DNA from: UBA1731 sp964440985 | Lineage (GTDB): Bacteria > Verrucomicrobiota > Kiritimatiellia > RFP12 > UBA1067 | Length of the DNA stretch: 64,000 nucleotides | Direction of reading: 5' to 3' | Assembly (NCBI GenBank): GCA_964440985.1 | Contig: CAYTWE010000003.1 | Location: forward strand, 9,616 to 73,615 | Shown: piece by piece, positions 35,601 through 42,934 of the stretch | How positions within the stretch are numbered: the first letter of the stretch is position 1 | Layout of the letters: the number at the start of each line of letters is the position of its first letter | The notes under the pieces: generated by a model | What the model saw: only the letters and a program-made list of their open reading frames with translations | Databases searched by the model: none | Told to the model about the DNA's origin: nothing | Translations under genes and position numbers: made by a program

Positions 35601-36000
35601 CCTCAAGCGTGAGCGTGGAGACCGTCTCGGCAAGCGCTACCTCGTTGGACGGCGCAAAGACGCGACCGTGCCAGTTGTCGTTCTTCGACCTGTTGCCCTG
35701 CACCGTTCCGGAACTGCCGTAGTCGTGGTTGAAGCCGACGCCTGGAAACGGGTCGTTGCCGATCGCGGTATCTATCTCGTCGATGGCGCGGGCAAGTGCG
35801 GCCTTCACGAGATGGCGCGTCGCGGTGTTGCGGCGCAGGAATGAGCTGGGGGCCCGGCTCGACCTCATGTACACCGAAAACGAGACGGCGCTCACAAGCA
35901 TGAACGCGAACATTCCAAGCACTATCAGCAGCGCCGAACCGACCTTGCTGCGGCCGACCGACGACTTGACGGCAAAACTAAATCTTGTTGATCCTGTCAT
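32698..36000 (-). CDS. Very large GspK/PilX-like minor pseudopilin
   Basis: 1100 residues from the ATG at 36000, with GGAGG four bases upstream. After a short basic leader a single hydrophobic helix (VGSALLIVLGMFAFMLVSAVSFSVYMRSSRA) anchors it. The first Ala/Arg-rich periplasmic helix (HLVKAALARAIDEIDTAIGND) resembles the N-terminus of GspK/PilX proteins. GspK is normally about 320 residues, so this is more than three times larger. The rest is a Trp/Tyr/Asn-rich globular region with no domain I recognise. Its place after seven pseudopilin genes suggests a tip-located minor pilin. Confidence 0.75.
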   Translation of the reverse strand: MTGSTRFSFAVKSSVGRSKVGSALLIVLGMFAFMLVSAVSFSVYMRSSRAPSSFLRRNTATRHLVKAALARAIDEIDTAIGNDPFPGVGFNHDYGSSGTVQGNRSKNDNWHGRVFAPSNEVALAETVSTLTLEGLGYVPSCIANEVRYWSRHTRTAKWHPFNFGMGRYAFTAINVSDFYDLNEFVTPVGGVRPQYLNRSSAPQGRISPSYLFRSGEKSDMDNGGAAASAFLSVMAAGAGVGGGNAPSVADVPFTSFMDFNLAMLNAGNALGGLASPYVNLIKNNNSSTYYSGAEEAARRSLFMAGGWNSDSNLTYSAYKAVYPERINLRYPEMQPFYGCDWVWNSGTLTKCLAAQNDFWNMNQINSRFPILSTALLCDYLDEDSVPLSLCIPCVENVPMLCGMELNDCVKYKVLCVEETISEANAETGAKKKIKVTYSFRVEVRNPVVTLTAAYPFVNGPQGGASGFTAEAFIRVFFVEEPTGNGLNDSGLRTSLANLGWMEPNGGTPGDAIWSHSDSAGAICIQVSCGKTGISPPTVSGTGESAEESAIVKDIALMGSSSAPKDAMLAELVYEVDENGQRTLVEGECKNGDAITFYDNGWNAVGNFLDELKGDLNPGRKFRPSAAVWARIKDSSGKTVDMAPAVPEHDVLCGHADNVGVAMFNEAAGGAAGIPLMRFFPKVDDAAAGVVLTKQYFEDNKDAERTATWKQKSYMASDPRMNWAPEQWWATDQTGNPKDLWFNAVKTLRQGDTLRDQDIFMSVSDQGYLQSMYELMMIPQVRGMDGSGGNVWGVFEGGGDYNGTVRTAIGSVAYNNVMWRTYRSDAFGADSSWGSIDDIAFDDAENGIRINPYTDMMEVMLGAFANMPYDWWSSGTNHNANGKSYMEASAPSFERNYLFDWSCNYNDVYNMAYYWMGAFNYLNLSPDERQKRLYLADGWKDVIEDAVNWRTGALNCRFAETFDADTTLDKATLSGNNSTVEAILQSLTFAERKFLYGYLKGCFANRSQLFLVFVRAEPSSVGAAGAGGRAVALVWRDPAAPMDNGQFKKSSGGSEQPDYGKDNGSIYLNPLSSSQPEEAWRLRSRNYPPHRTRILFYHQLD

Positions 36001-36092
36001 AAAACCTCCACGCATCCTTCGGCTTTGCGTCAAAGACACGTTACATCCGCATTGCCCTCGGCCTCGTGCGCCCACTGTGCAGGACGCGGCAA

Positions 36093-36563
36093 TCACTGAC
36101 CCCTTTCGCTGGGCTTCAAACGCCAAAGGTTCGGCAGAAGCATATAGGTGGAAAGGCTGCTCCCCACCTTGTCCGCACTGCTTTCCGACGCCTCGCCGGA
36201 CTGGGCTATCATGTACTGGTAGGGAGTGCCCCACGGATCGCGTATGCTCCCTGCTGTGACGGCGGCATTGTACAGCACCGGCACGTTCCCCTGACGGTTC
36301 TGGACGCCGCCGAGGATGAACTGCATGGAATCTTCGCTTGCATCCTTCCAGCTGGATGAAGTCTGATAGTTCTTGAGCGAATGGTTGTCGTCCCAGTTCT
36401 CGTACGCCAATATGGCGTTTGTCATTTCGCGCGTCTCAGTCTCGGCGCGTGACACCTGGGAACGCCTTCTCGCTTTCATCACCGAGGAGGATGTAGCCGC
36501 CGTAAGGACGGCGATCATCCCGATGACCACAAGAAGCTCTATTAGAGTGAAACCTTTCTTCAT
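36093..36563 (-). CDS. gspG: GspG-like pseudopilin
   Basis: 156 residues. The leader MKKG is followed by FTLIELLVVIGMIAVLTAA, a canonical prepilin signal with Glu5. The C-terminal IRDPWGTPYQYM is the DPWG-x-PY motif of GspG major pseudopilins. It is about the usual length (140-160). Its start overlaps the upstream stop by one base (TGATG). The protein is expected to build the shaft of a type II secretion pseudopilus. Confidence 0.85.
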   Translation of the reverse strand: MKKGFTLIELLVVIGMIAVLTAATSSSVMKARRRSQVSRAETETREMTNAILAYENWDDNHSLKNYQTSSSWKDASEDSMQFILGGVQNRQGNVPVLYNAAVTAGSIRDPWGTPYQYMIAQSGEASESSADKVGSSLSTYMLLPNLWRLKPSERGQ

Positions 36564-37057
36564 CAGTCCACCTCATCCGGCCATGTAGAAATATCGTCTT
36601 CAGTATCCCACTTCCGGTCAGGCCCGGCGCTGCGCACCCCGACGATGAAGGCGCGGCCGCCGTTCATGTCAGGATTGCCAAGCCCAGTCTGCCTCCAGTT
36701 GCTTTTCCCGGCATCGTTGCCGCCGAAGTTTCCGCCGATGGACGCCACGCCCGTCCTGAGGGACGAGGCCCTGCGGACTGAACGCACATTGAAACTGGAA
36801 GACGAATCGGTGTCGGCATCGTTCCATGGCGACACGACGCAGTAGTTATCCCCGCCCGTGTAGGGAAGCACGTTGTCGGCCATCGCATGGATGCGGGCAA
36901 TCTTGCGCTCAGCTTCCGTCATGTCCGCCACGCCCGCCTTGCCCGTCCGCCAGGCGATTGCGCTCTGATTGAAGATCATGGTGAGTATCGTCACAAGCAT
37001 CCCCATCAAAACACTTGCTACAAGCACCTCCAAAAGCGTAAAGCCAGCCTTTTTCAT
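36563..37057 (-). CDS. Minor pseudopilin (GspJ/PulJ-like)
   Basis: 164 residues. MKKAG then FTLLEVLVASVLMGMLVTILTMIFNQS is a prepilin signal with Glu5. The ending VGVRSAGPDRKWDTEDDISTW is an acidic, calcium-loop-like motif (AGPDRK.D..DDI) seen in pseudopilin C-termini. The start at 37057 overlaps the previous stop as ATGA. GspJ/PulJ is the best match in style, but assignment among minor pilins is uncertain. Confidence 0.8.
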   Translation of the reverse strand: MKKAGFTLLEVLVASVLMGMLVTILTMIFNQSAIAWRTGKAGVADMTEAERKIARIHAMADNVLPYTGGDNYCVVSPWNDADTDSSSSFNVRSVRRASSLRTGVASIGGNFGGNDAGKSNWRQTGLGNPDMNGGRAFIVGVRSAGPDRKWDTEDDISTWPDEVD

Positions 37058-37677
37058 TGGTTGGGATCTCCCTGGAAATGAACCTCCGTCGAAAACACGG
37101 GCTGCGCCATCAGCGTGTTCCTGAGATTCTTGCGCACGCACCTCACCGCAAGCGAGATGACCGGCGAATCTGCGCTTTCGCGCGAAGCGACGAGCGCATA
37201 CGTCATGCCCTCCGGCACAGTGGGCGAACCCGGAAGGCCCCAGCCGTCCCTGTCCGCGCCGACAAGCGTAGAGTACACCTGGTTGGCCTTGCCCTGTGGA
37301 TCGGCAGACACATAGTATGTAGTATTCTCTCCAGACCCCTTGGTGTCAACATACGCAAGCCAGCCCGACTTCGCACCGCTGCCCGGCATAACTTGAACAT
37401 TCGCGCCGCCCGACCCGGTCCCCGTCCCCGCCGAAACCGTCGTAAATCCGAGATTCCTCCAATCAGACCACTTCATGTCTCGTGACGAAAGAGCAACGAC
37501 AAGCGGATTGAGCACGGTGTCGGCAAGAGCTGCGGACGCAACATCCTCCCGCGACTGTCTGCTTTCACGGAAGCCGAGTGAATACAGAGATATCATCGCA
37601 AGAACGCCGCCCGCCATTATGAATATGGCGAGATTCACCTCTATGAGCGTAAACGCCTTTTTGAAAGTCCAGTCCAC
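37054..37677 (-). CDS. Minor pseudopilin (PilV/GspI-like)
   Basis: 207 residues, starting at a GTG (37677) with AAGGA 9 nt upstream and one base after the preceding stop. The leader MDWTFKKA is followed by FTLIEVNLAIFIMAGGVLAMISLYSLGFRESRQS. The IMAGGVLAMISLY pattern with a following Arg/Gln-rich helix is that of PilV/GspI. The remainder is a small globular domain. It is part of the unbroken overlap chain of pilin genes. Confidence 0.8.
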   Translation of the reverse strand: MDWTFKKAFTLIEVNLAIFIMAGGVLAMISLYSLGFRESRQSREDVASAALADTVLNPLVVALSSRDMKWSDWRNLGFTTVSAGTGTGSGGANVQVMPGSGAKSGWLAYVDTKGSGENTTYYVSADPQGKANQVYSTLVGADRDGWGLPGSPTVPEGMTYALVASRESADSPVISLAVRCVRKNLRNTLMAQPVFSTEVHFQGDPNQ

Positions 37678-37678
37678 G

Positions 37679-38500
37679 TCAGATGTCCTTCATTTCGCTC
37701 TTTGTGTCGCCTACCTTCTTCCATCCGCTCGCCCGGCGTGTATAGACCTGCACGGTGTCAAGCGTGGATGCATTGGAATCCGGATAGCATTTGATGACGG
37801 TGCCGACGGATTTCACAGGATTGTTCTCGTCCGGAAGATCCGAGCCGAATATGTAGTTGTCCGGCAGCCGTATGCGGGCGAACTCATACCCGTAGGCAAA
37901 CCCGGCTTTCCATCCGGAGAATCCGCTCTTTATGCGGAATGCATAGGTCAGCATCTTGGCAGAATCTTCGCTCACGGAACTGAGCGGCTTCTTGAACCCT
38001 CTGTCCTTCGGCTTCTCCACAAAATACTTCTCGTTCGATATCTCGTCCTCGACCGCCTCAGAATATACGGAGGCGTACTCCATCCCGGAGAAGTTGAAAT
38101 GGTACAGGCGAAACGTATCGGACTCCGCCCCTGCGGAATCGGCAATGCCGTATGTCCGCTCAAGATCCGCATATTCGTCGTCAAGCAGACTGCCGTTCAC
38201 GCGTGATATCCGCCCGGCACGACGTACGGCGACCGCAACGCCGGCGACAATCCGGTCAGTCCCCTTGCTCACATTCTGCTCCTGCACAAGCTCATTGTAG
38301 AAATAGACGACGGTCGGCGTCATGTCGATGCGGGCGCGTTCCTGCGCAAGCGAAATCACCGAGGTTGCCGCTGCCAAGGCCCCCCTGTCAGCCATGCCGC
38401 GAACCACGGCGAAATAGCTGCCGACGGACACCGTGGCCATCGCGGCCATTATGCCGCCGACCACAAGAAGCTCGACAAGTGTAAACGCGCGCTTAGTCAT
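37679..38500 (-). CDS. Pseudopilin (GspH/FimT-like)
   Basis: 273 residues. MTKRA precedes FTLVELLVVGGIMAAMATVSVGSYF. The start at 38500 overlaps the previous gene's TAA by 8 bp. After the helix, ALAAATSVISLAQERARIDM resembles the segment of GspH/FimT proteins that follows the N-terminal helix. The C-terminal domain is longer than in GspH (usually about 170) and has several Tyr/Asp-rich strands. The exact role is unclear. Confidence 0.78.
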   Translation of the reverse strand: MTKRAFTLVELLVVGGIMAAMATVSVGSYFAVVRGMADRGALAAATSVISLAQERARIDMTPTVVYFYNELVQEQNVSKGTDRIVAGVAVAVRRAGRISRVNGSLLDDEYADLERTYGIADSAGAESDTFRLYHFNFSGMEYASVYSEAVEDEISNEKYFVEKPKDRGFKKPLSSVSEDSAKMLTYAFRIKSGFSGWKAGFAYGYEFARIRLPDNYIFGSDLPDENNPVKSVGTVIKCYPDSNASTLDTVQVYTRRASGWKKVGDTKSEMKDI

Positions 38501-39287
38501 CGATGTACCCATTCGCGTAGTTTGAGCTGCCTGCGGCCTCGTTCGCCTTCTGGAGGAGCACCTTAACGGTATCGGATTTCGGGTAATAGTACAGACGGAA
38601 GCGGCAGAAGCGTCCATGGTTCGGTCCAGCGTATCCGAAATTCATCTGGGAAAGCGATATCTTGTTCTTCGAACCTTTCTTTGTGGCATCCGCAAAGTCA
38701 CGGCCTCGCGGACATTTTCCGTCGCATCTGTGGTCGGCCTTGCCTACGATTTTCCATTCTTCAGCCTGTCTCCAGTTCTTGTGGATGTCCACGCAACCGT
38801 AAGCGTTGATGTTCTTCGCAACGATCAGTCCGGATGGATCCATCACCGGATTGGCGTTCTGCCCCGTGGAGACCTTCACGATTGTGCGAAAACACTCGTC
38901 AGCCTCGTCTGCGGTCAGCTGCACATAATCGCCCTCGGAATAGTTCACCTTGTTCCTGATCGGCGTCGGCCACTCGCCCGTACGGGCGTAATACGTCTCA
39001 AGTCCGCTCTGCAACATATTGCGCAACGCTTTGGCACGACCAAGGCGCGACTTGTAGAACATCCCGTTCACACCCATCGTTATCGCCCCGGCGAGAATTG
39101 CGATGATCGCAATCACCACAAGAAGCTCCACGATGGTGAAACCGAGTTTGGTTGATAGTTGGTAGTTGGCAGTGGGTAGCTGATAGTGGGCAGTGGGCAG
39201 TGAGTGGTGGATGGACTGGTGTGCGGAAGACGCACAGCGGCTACCGCCCTTCCTCATCAGCCTAAATATGTCTTTAAAATTTCTCAT
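38493..39287 (-). CDS. Pseudopilin with a 49-residue repeat-encoded leader
   Basis: 264 residues. The prepilin cleavage site KLG|FTIVELLVVIAIIAILAGA is preceded by about 49 residues instead of the usual 5-15. No in-frame ATG lies closer to the site. The leader is MRNFKDIFRLMRKGG, RCASSAH, then a Pro/Thr/Tyr-rich stretch (PTAHYQLPTANYQLSTK) translated from the palindromic element at 39150-39356. GGAG lies 9 nt before the ATG at 39287. The mature domain contains four cysteines (for example DHRCDGKCPRG) and a Tyr-rich C-terminus. Confidence 0.82.
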   Translation of the reverse strand: MRNFKDIFRLMRKGGSRCASSAHQSIHHSLPTAHYQLPTANYQLSTKLGFTIVELLVVIAIIAILAGAITMGVNGMFYKSRLGRAKALRNMLQSGLETYYARTGEWPTPIRNKVNYSEGDYVQLTADEADECFRTIVKVSTGQNANPVMDPSGLIVAKNINAYGCVDIHKNWRQAEEWKIVGKADHRCDGKCPRGRDFADATKKGSKNKISLSQMNFGYAGPNHGRFCRFRLYYYPKSDTVKVLLQKANEAAGSSNYANGYIDD

Positions 39288-39356
39288 TTCTCACTTCTCC
39301 ATTTTCTACCCTCTACCCTCTACAAACTACCCTCTATCATCTACCCACTACCCTAC
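39150..39356. repeat. Palindromic pilin-leader element, copy A
   Basis: On the plus strand a G-rich arm (39150-39210: units of TAGTTGG, CAGTGGG) and a C-rich arm (about 39306-39356: units of CTACCC, AACTACC) are imperfect inverted repeats around a core. The core holds the 21-mer at 39219-39239, itself a hairpin (TGTGCG, loop GAAGA, CGCACA), plus Shine-Dalgarno and start codon of the 39287 pilin. The stop codon TAG of the next upstream pilin (39353-39355) is the first triplet of the element. Confidence 0.75.
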
Positions 39357-40096
39357 TTCTTCACCTGCGCCGGACGCCAGCTGTACACGTCATCGTTCCG
39401 CCCGAACGAACCGTATTCCACCTTGCCGTTAGGGCCGGCCGCCCATACTGCGGCCGATGCGCGTATCTTCAGTTTGCCGCCGCCCTCCACATCCGCCTCT
39501 GTGATTCCGTCCCCGTCTTCATCGATTGCGAAATAAAGTATATGCTCTTTCACGGTCATGCCAGACGAAGGAACACGCGACCCTGCCGATGCGCTTTCGG
39601 AACGCTTCAGTATGGTCTCCGCCTCGGAGTCCACGATGCCGCAGCGATCCTTTCCGATAAGCCTGTACTGGTTCACGCTGCCGTTTGCGGACTTGACGTT
39701 GTACGAAAGTCCAAGCAGGTTGTAGCGCACAAACACGCGGCTCGTCTCCTCGTCAAGACGCCCGTTTCCGTCCGTGACGCGGCTGAGGAGATCCTCCGGC
39801 CACACGCCGTTGTTCTGCGTGAATATGTGCGTAAGCGCAGTCGCCGCATTCGACACAAGCTCCTGCGTCTTTGCCTTCTTCGCCGATCTGACAACCTTCG
39901 AGTAGCCAATCATCGATGCGGCGGAAAGAACCGCAATGATGCCGATCACAATCAGCATCTCCACAAGCGTAAAGGCGGATTTGGATGATAGCGGGTAGTG
40001 GGCAGTGGGTGGTTGGCAGTTGGTGGATGCGTGTGCGGAAGACGCACAGCGACTGCCATTTCTCAAACCTCTCAGTATCTCTCTATGAATTCTCAT
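39353..40096 (-). CDS. Pseudopilin with a 41-residue repeat-encoded leader
   Basis: 247 residues from the ATG at 40096, where the repeat itself supplies GGAGG four bases upstream. An ATG at 40111 is also in frame. The leader begins MRIHREILRGLRN, contains RCASSAH and a PPTAHYPLSSKSA stretch, and leads into FTLVEMLIVIGIIAVLSAASMIGYS. The mature C-terminus has IDEDGDGITEADVEGGG, an EF-hand-like acidic loop that could bind calcium, then a SAAVWAAGPNGKVEYGS ending like the AGPNG ending of GspG/GspJ types. Confidence 0.82.
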   Translation of the reverse strand: MRIHREILRGLRNGSRCASSAHASTNCQPPTAHYPLSSKSAFTLVEMLIVIGIIAVLSAASMIGYSKVVRSAKKAKTQELVSNAATALTHIFTQNNGVWPEDLLSRVTDGNGRLDEETSRVFVRYNLLGLSYNVKSANGSVNQYRLIGKDRCGIVDSEAETILKRSESASAGSRVPSSGMTVKEHILYFAIDEDGDGITEADVEGGGKLKIRASAAVWAAGPNGKVEYGSFGRNDDVYSWRPAQVKK

Positions 40097-40122
40097 GCTA
40101 CCTCCTACCAACTACCAACCTA
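39983..40122. repeat. Palindromic pilin-leader element, copy B
   Basis: The same layout as copy A: G-rich arm (39983-40030), core with the identical 21-mer at 40031-40051 (hairpin TGTGCG/CGCACA), start codon region, then C-rich arm (40098-40122: CTACCTCCTACCAACTACCAACCTA). The element again begins at the TAG stop of the preceding pilin and is translated as the leader of the next. Confidence 0.75.
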
Positions 40123-41484
40123 TCTTCCCGTACTCATGTATTTGATGTCGTCCGCCATCCAGCCGATGGCCAACTCATACTGCTTCCTGTGGTCTTTTCT
40201 GAACTGATCAAGGTCAATCCACGGAGGGAACGTCCGGCCGTTCGCCCCGGCAGACCATAGCGTGTACGTCTGGTACGGCGCCGGCGAGTAGTAGAAGAAC
40301 TCGCGTCCCCAGCCGTCATAGATTGTGTACGAAAGCAGCGGATACCCACGCGAACCGCTCGAACCGCCGTATCCGCCAGGAAAATAAAGAGAAAACGAAG
40401 AGGCATCCTTCACCTTCGGAATTCCGGTATTGCCGGAGGTTCCTATCTGCACACCAAAAAACGAGCGATTGGGACCGTACACTATGTCGCGCAGGTTTGG
40501 CAGCCAGCGCGAACACGCCGCCTGGCTCGGAATCAAGTCTATCTGCCAATCGTCGTTGCCGCCCATGATGTCGCAGAAATCCTTCCATGAGGCATAGGCA
40601 ATCCCCGAATCCATCCTTGGCGGAAGCGTGTTGTTTTCCGTCCATTGGACAAAGGCGTCCACTGCGTTGTTGAACGCCTGAGAGTTTCCGCTTTGCGCCC
40701 CCTTCGCGCAGTCGAGCATGAACCTGTAGCGGGGAAGCAGAAACGACATGAGACCGAACCGGAACAGCGGAAGGTCGTTTGCGGATGCAGTGTCCTCATA
40801 TGAGTTCAGGAAGCCCGGACGGCCGCTTATGTCCTCAAGCGTACGGTTCACCCACTTATCTATCTTTGCCGCATCATCTGAGGAATACACGCCATCACTC
40901 ACGGCGGATTTCACAGCGGACATGTAGTTCTGGTAGAGATCAAAGCTGTCTTTCATCTCACCATTCGCAGTTTGCATCTTGCTCGGTGGCGGGAACTTCG
41001 CCGACAGCGGCTGAGCGCGGCACGCCGCCTCCACACCGTAATATTTCTCGAACTCGGAATCGCTGCTGTCCGTGTCGTTGGGATCGCTCGACTGCACAAG
41101 TTCATCATTCACCCGACGATATATGTTGCGCGATACACCCTGAAGCGGAACGGGCGGATATGAACCGAAAGCGGCATAATATCCGGAAAGGCAGTTTTCA
41201 AGACACTGCATCCTGTACACGGTCGTCTCGCGATCGTTCGCGCTGCCGACGATGCCGGTCAGACGGAACAGTATGCCCATCATGGAGAGAACCACTACAG
41301 TGACAATCAGCAGTTCAATGAGCGTGAAGCCGGATTTGGTTGATGATAGTTGGCAGTGGGCAGCAGCGGGTAGCGGGTAGTGGGCAGGAAGGTGCGGGTT
41401 GAGGGGCGTGGAATGGGCGGCAGACTTGCATTGTCCACCGCACCTCAAGCAGACCGCTCTGAATATGTCCTTAAAAATCCTCAT
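40120..41484 (-). CDS. Large pseudopilin with a 56-residue repeat-encoded leader
   Basis: 454 residues from the ATG at 41484, with GGAG 7 nt upstream. The leader MRIFKDIFRAVCLRCGG, CKSAAHS, then a Pro/His/Leu-rich segment (HLPAHYPLPAAAHCQLSSTK) ends at the site SG|FTLIELLIVTVVVLSMM. Glu5 and a 20-residue hydrophobic helix are intact. The globular part is unusually large for a pilin and ends FYYSPAPYQTYTLWSAGANG, a strand also seen in GspG-like tails. It is the first pilin after gspF. Confidence 0.82.
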   Translation of the reverse strand: MRIFKDIFRAVCLRCGGQCKSAAHSTPLNPHLPAHYPLPAAAHCQLSSTKSGFTLIELLIVTVVVLSMMGILFRLTGIVGSANDRETTVYRMQCLENCLSGYYAAFGSYPPVPLQGVSRNIYRRVNDELVQSSDPNDTDSSDSEFEKYYGVEAACRAQPLSAKFPPPSKMQTANGEMKDSFDLYQNYMSAVKSAVSDGVYSSDDAAKIDKWVNRTLEDISGRPGFLNSYEDTASANDLPLFRFGLMSFLLPRYRFMLDCAKGAQSGNSQAFNNAVDAFVQWTENNTLPPRMDSGIAYASWKDFCDIMGGNDDWQIDLIPSQAACSRWLPNLRDIVYGPNRSFFGVQIGTSGNTGIPKVKDASSFSLYFPGGYGGSSGSRGYPLLSYTIYDGWGREFFYYSPAPYQTYTLWSAGANGRTFPPWIDLDQFRKDHRKQYELAIGWMADDIKYMSTGR

Positions 41485-41535
41485 TCCACTCTCCACTACC
41501 AACTACCATCTACCAACTACCATCTATCAACTTCT
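41338..41535. repeat. Palindromic pilin-leader element, copy C
   Basis: G-rich arm at 41338-41397 and C-rich arm at about 41490-41532 (CCACTACCAACTACCATCTACC). The core differs from A and B but also holds an inverted repeat, GGTGCGG (41391-41397) and CCGCACC, and keeps the conserved start-codon segment encoding MRIFKDIF. It fills the space between the gspF stop and the pilin helix. Confidence 0.72.
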
Positions 41536-41538
41536 CCC

Positions 41539-42843
41539 TTACATTCCGCCGCCGCCGGAGACGGAGGAGATGATCTTGATCATCGGCAGGAACATGGCGA
41601 TGACGATTGTGCCGACCACGACCGCAAGGAAGATGATGAGCGCAGGCTCGATGGCAGCCGTCAGACCCGCCACTGCGTTATCGACCTCATCGTCGTAGGT
41701 GTTGGCGATTCGCGTGAGCATATCCGCCAAGGCGCCGGTCTCCTCGCCGACCTGCACCATGGAAACCACCATCGGAGGGAATACGCCGGATGCGGCGAGC
41801 GGATCGGTCATCGACTCACCCTCCTTCACAGCATCATGCACCGTCTGAAGCGCGTTCGCGATCACGCGGTTTCCGGCGGTGTCGCGCACGATCTGCAGAG
41901 CCTGAAGGATCGGGACGCCTGAGGCGAGCAGGGTGCCGAGCGTGCGGGTGACCTGCGAGATCGCCGTACGCTTCACGAGCGTTCCGGTAACCGGCATCTT
42001 GAGACGCATTACGTCAAGCGCGTACGCACCGCCCTTGGTGTGTCCGAGAACCTTGTAGATCACGATCAGAGCCGCCACACCTATCGCAATCTGTATGCCG
42101 TTGTGCTGCACGAACTCGGAGACACCCATCACGAACTCCGTGACCGCCGGAAGCGATGCATCGCCAAGGATGTCGGAGAACACCTGCTTGAACTTCGGAA
42201 TCACCGTTGTGAGAAGGAACGCGGTGATGCCGATCGCCGCAAGAAGCACCACCGACGGGTAGATCATCGCGCCCTTCACCTTGTTCTTGATCGCCTGCGC
42301 CTTTTCGGCGAACTCCGCGAGACGGCTCAGCACGACTTCAAGCACACCGCCCGCCTCGCCGGCCTTCACCATGTTCACGTACAGGTTGTCAAAAATCTTC
42401 GGATAGGCCGTCAGAGCCTCTGAGAAAGTGCCGCCGCCGGAGATGTTCTCCGAGATGCCGTTCAGACAGGTCTCCATCGCCGGCACCTGGTTCTGCTTCT
42501 TAAGCACCTCAATGCAGCGCATGAGGGGAAGTCCGGCGTTCACAAGCGTGGCAAGCTGTCGCGTGAACGTCGTGAGATCCTTGGGCTTTACCCGTCCGCC
42601 GAATATGGACGGCATCTTTATCTTGATTTCCTTCTTCGCGGCGCTCTTCTTCGCCGCAGGGGCCGCCTTCTTCGCCGCAGGCTTCCTCGACGGCGCAGCC
42701 GCGCCCTTCACTTCGCCGATTGCGCTCGGGAAAAGCCCAGCCGCCCTCACGGCCGAAATGGCCTGCGCCCTGTCTGCGGCATCAACCGTGCCGCGCTGCT
42801 CTTTGCCTTGCGCATCCTGCGCGATGTACTGGAATGTCGCCAT
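41539..42843 (-). CDS. gspF: Type II secretion / type IV pilus inner-membrane platform protein GspF/PilC
   Basis: 434 residues. Two copies of the GspF domain are visible (residues about 90-215 and 290-415). The first begins FTRQLATLVNAGLPLMRCIEVL and the second RTLGTLLASGVPILQALQIV. Each ends with the GGVLEVVLSRLA / TGALADMLTRIA motif and a membrane helix. An Ala/Lys-rich linker (residues 53-72) precedes the first. The protein is the membrane platform that turns pseudopilin assembly. It heads the operon of seven pilins. The promoter is TTGATT, 17 bp, TATAAT (42902-42930). No ATPase (GspE) or secretin (GspD) gene is in the window. Confidence 0.92.
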   Translation of the reverse strand: MATFQYIAQDAQGKEQRGTVDAADRAQAISAVRAAGLFPSAIGEVKGAAAPSRKPAAKKAAPAAKKSAAKKEIKIKMPSIFGGRVKPKDLTTFTRQLATLVNAGLPLMRCIEVLKKQNQVPAMETCLNGISENISGGGTFSEALTAYPKIFDNLYVNMVKAGEAGGVLEVVLSRLAEFAEKAQAIKNKVKGAMIYPSVVLLAAIGITAFLLTTVIPKFKQVFSDILGDASLPAVTEFVMGVSEFVQHNGIQIAIGVAALIVIYKVLGHTKGGAYALDVMRLKMPVTGTLVKRTAISQVTRTLGTLLASGVPILQALQIVRDTAGNRVIANALQTVHDAVKEGESMTDPLAASGVFPPMVVSMVQVGEETGALADMLTRIANTYDDEVDNAVAGLTAAIEPALIIFLAVVVGTIVIAMFLPMIKIISSVSGGGGM

Positions 42844-42901
42844 TTTTCGTCCTTGCCTGTCTGTTGCCCTGACTGACCGTCACCTGTGGGAAACGTGAGC
42901 C

Positions 42902-42930
42902 ATTATATGAAAACCGGTTTCGCAAATCAA
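42902..42930 (-). promoter_or_regulatory. Promoter of the gspF-pseudopilin operon
   Basis: TTGATT (42925-42930) and TATAAT (42902-42907) are 17 bp apart on the minus strand. The start near 42895 gives a leader of about 52 nt. Confidence 0.65.
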
Positions 42931-42934
42931 GCGG

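Noticed and set aside
39150..41535. TAGTTGG/CTACCC repeats as a CRISPR or simple microsatellite
   Set aside because: The units are degenerate, arranged as inverted arms around a conserved core, and translated in frame, which fits a palindromic element better.
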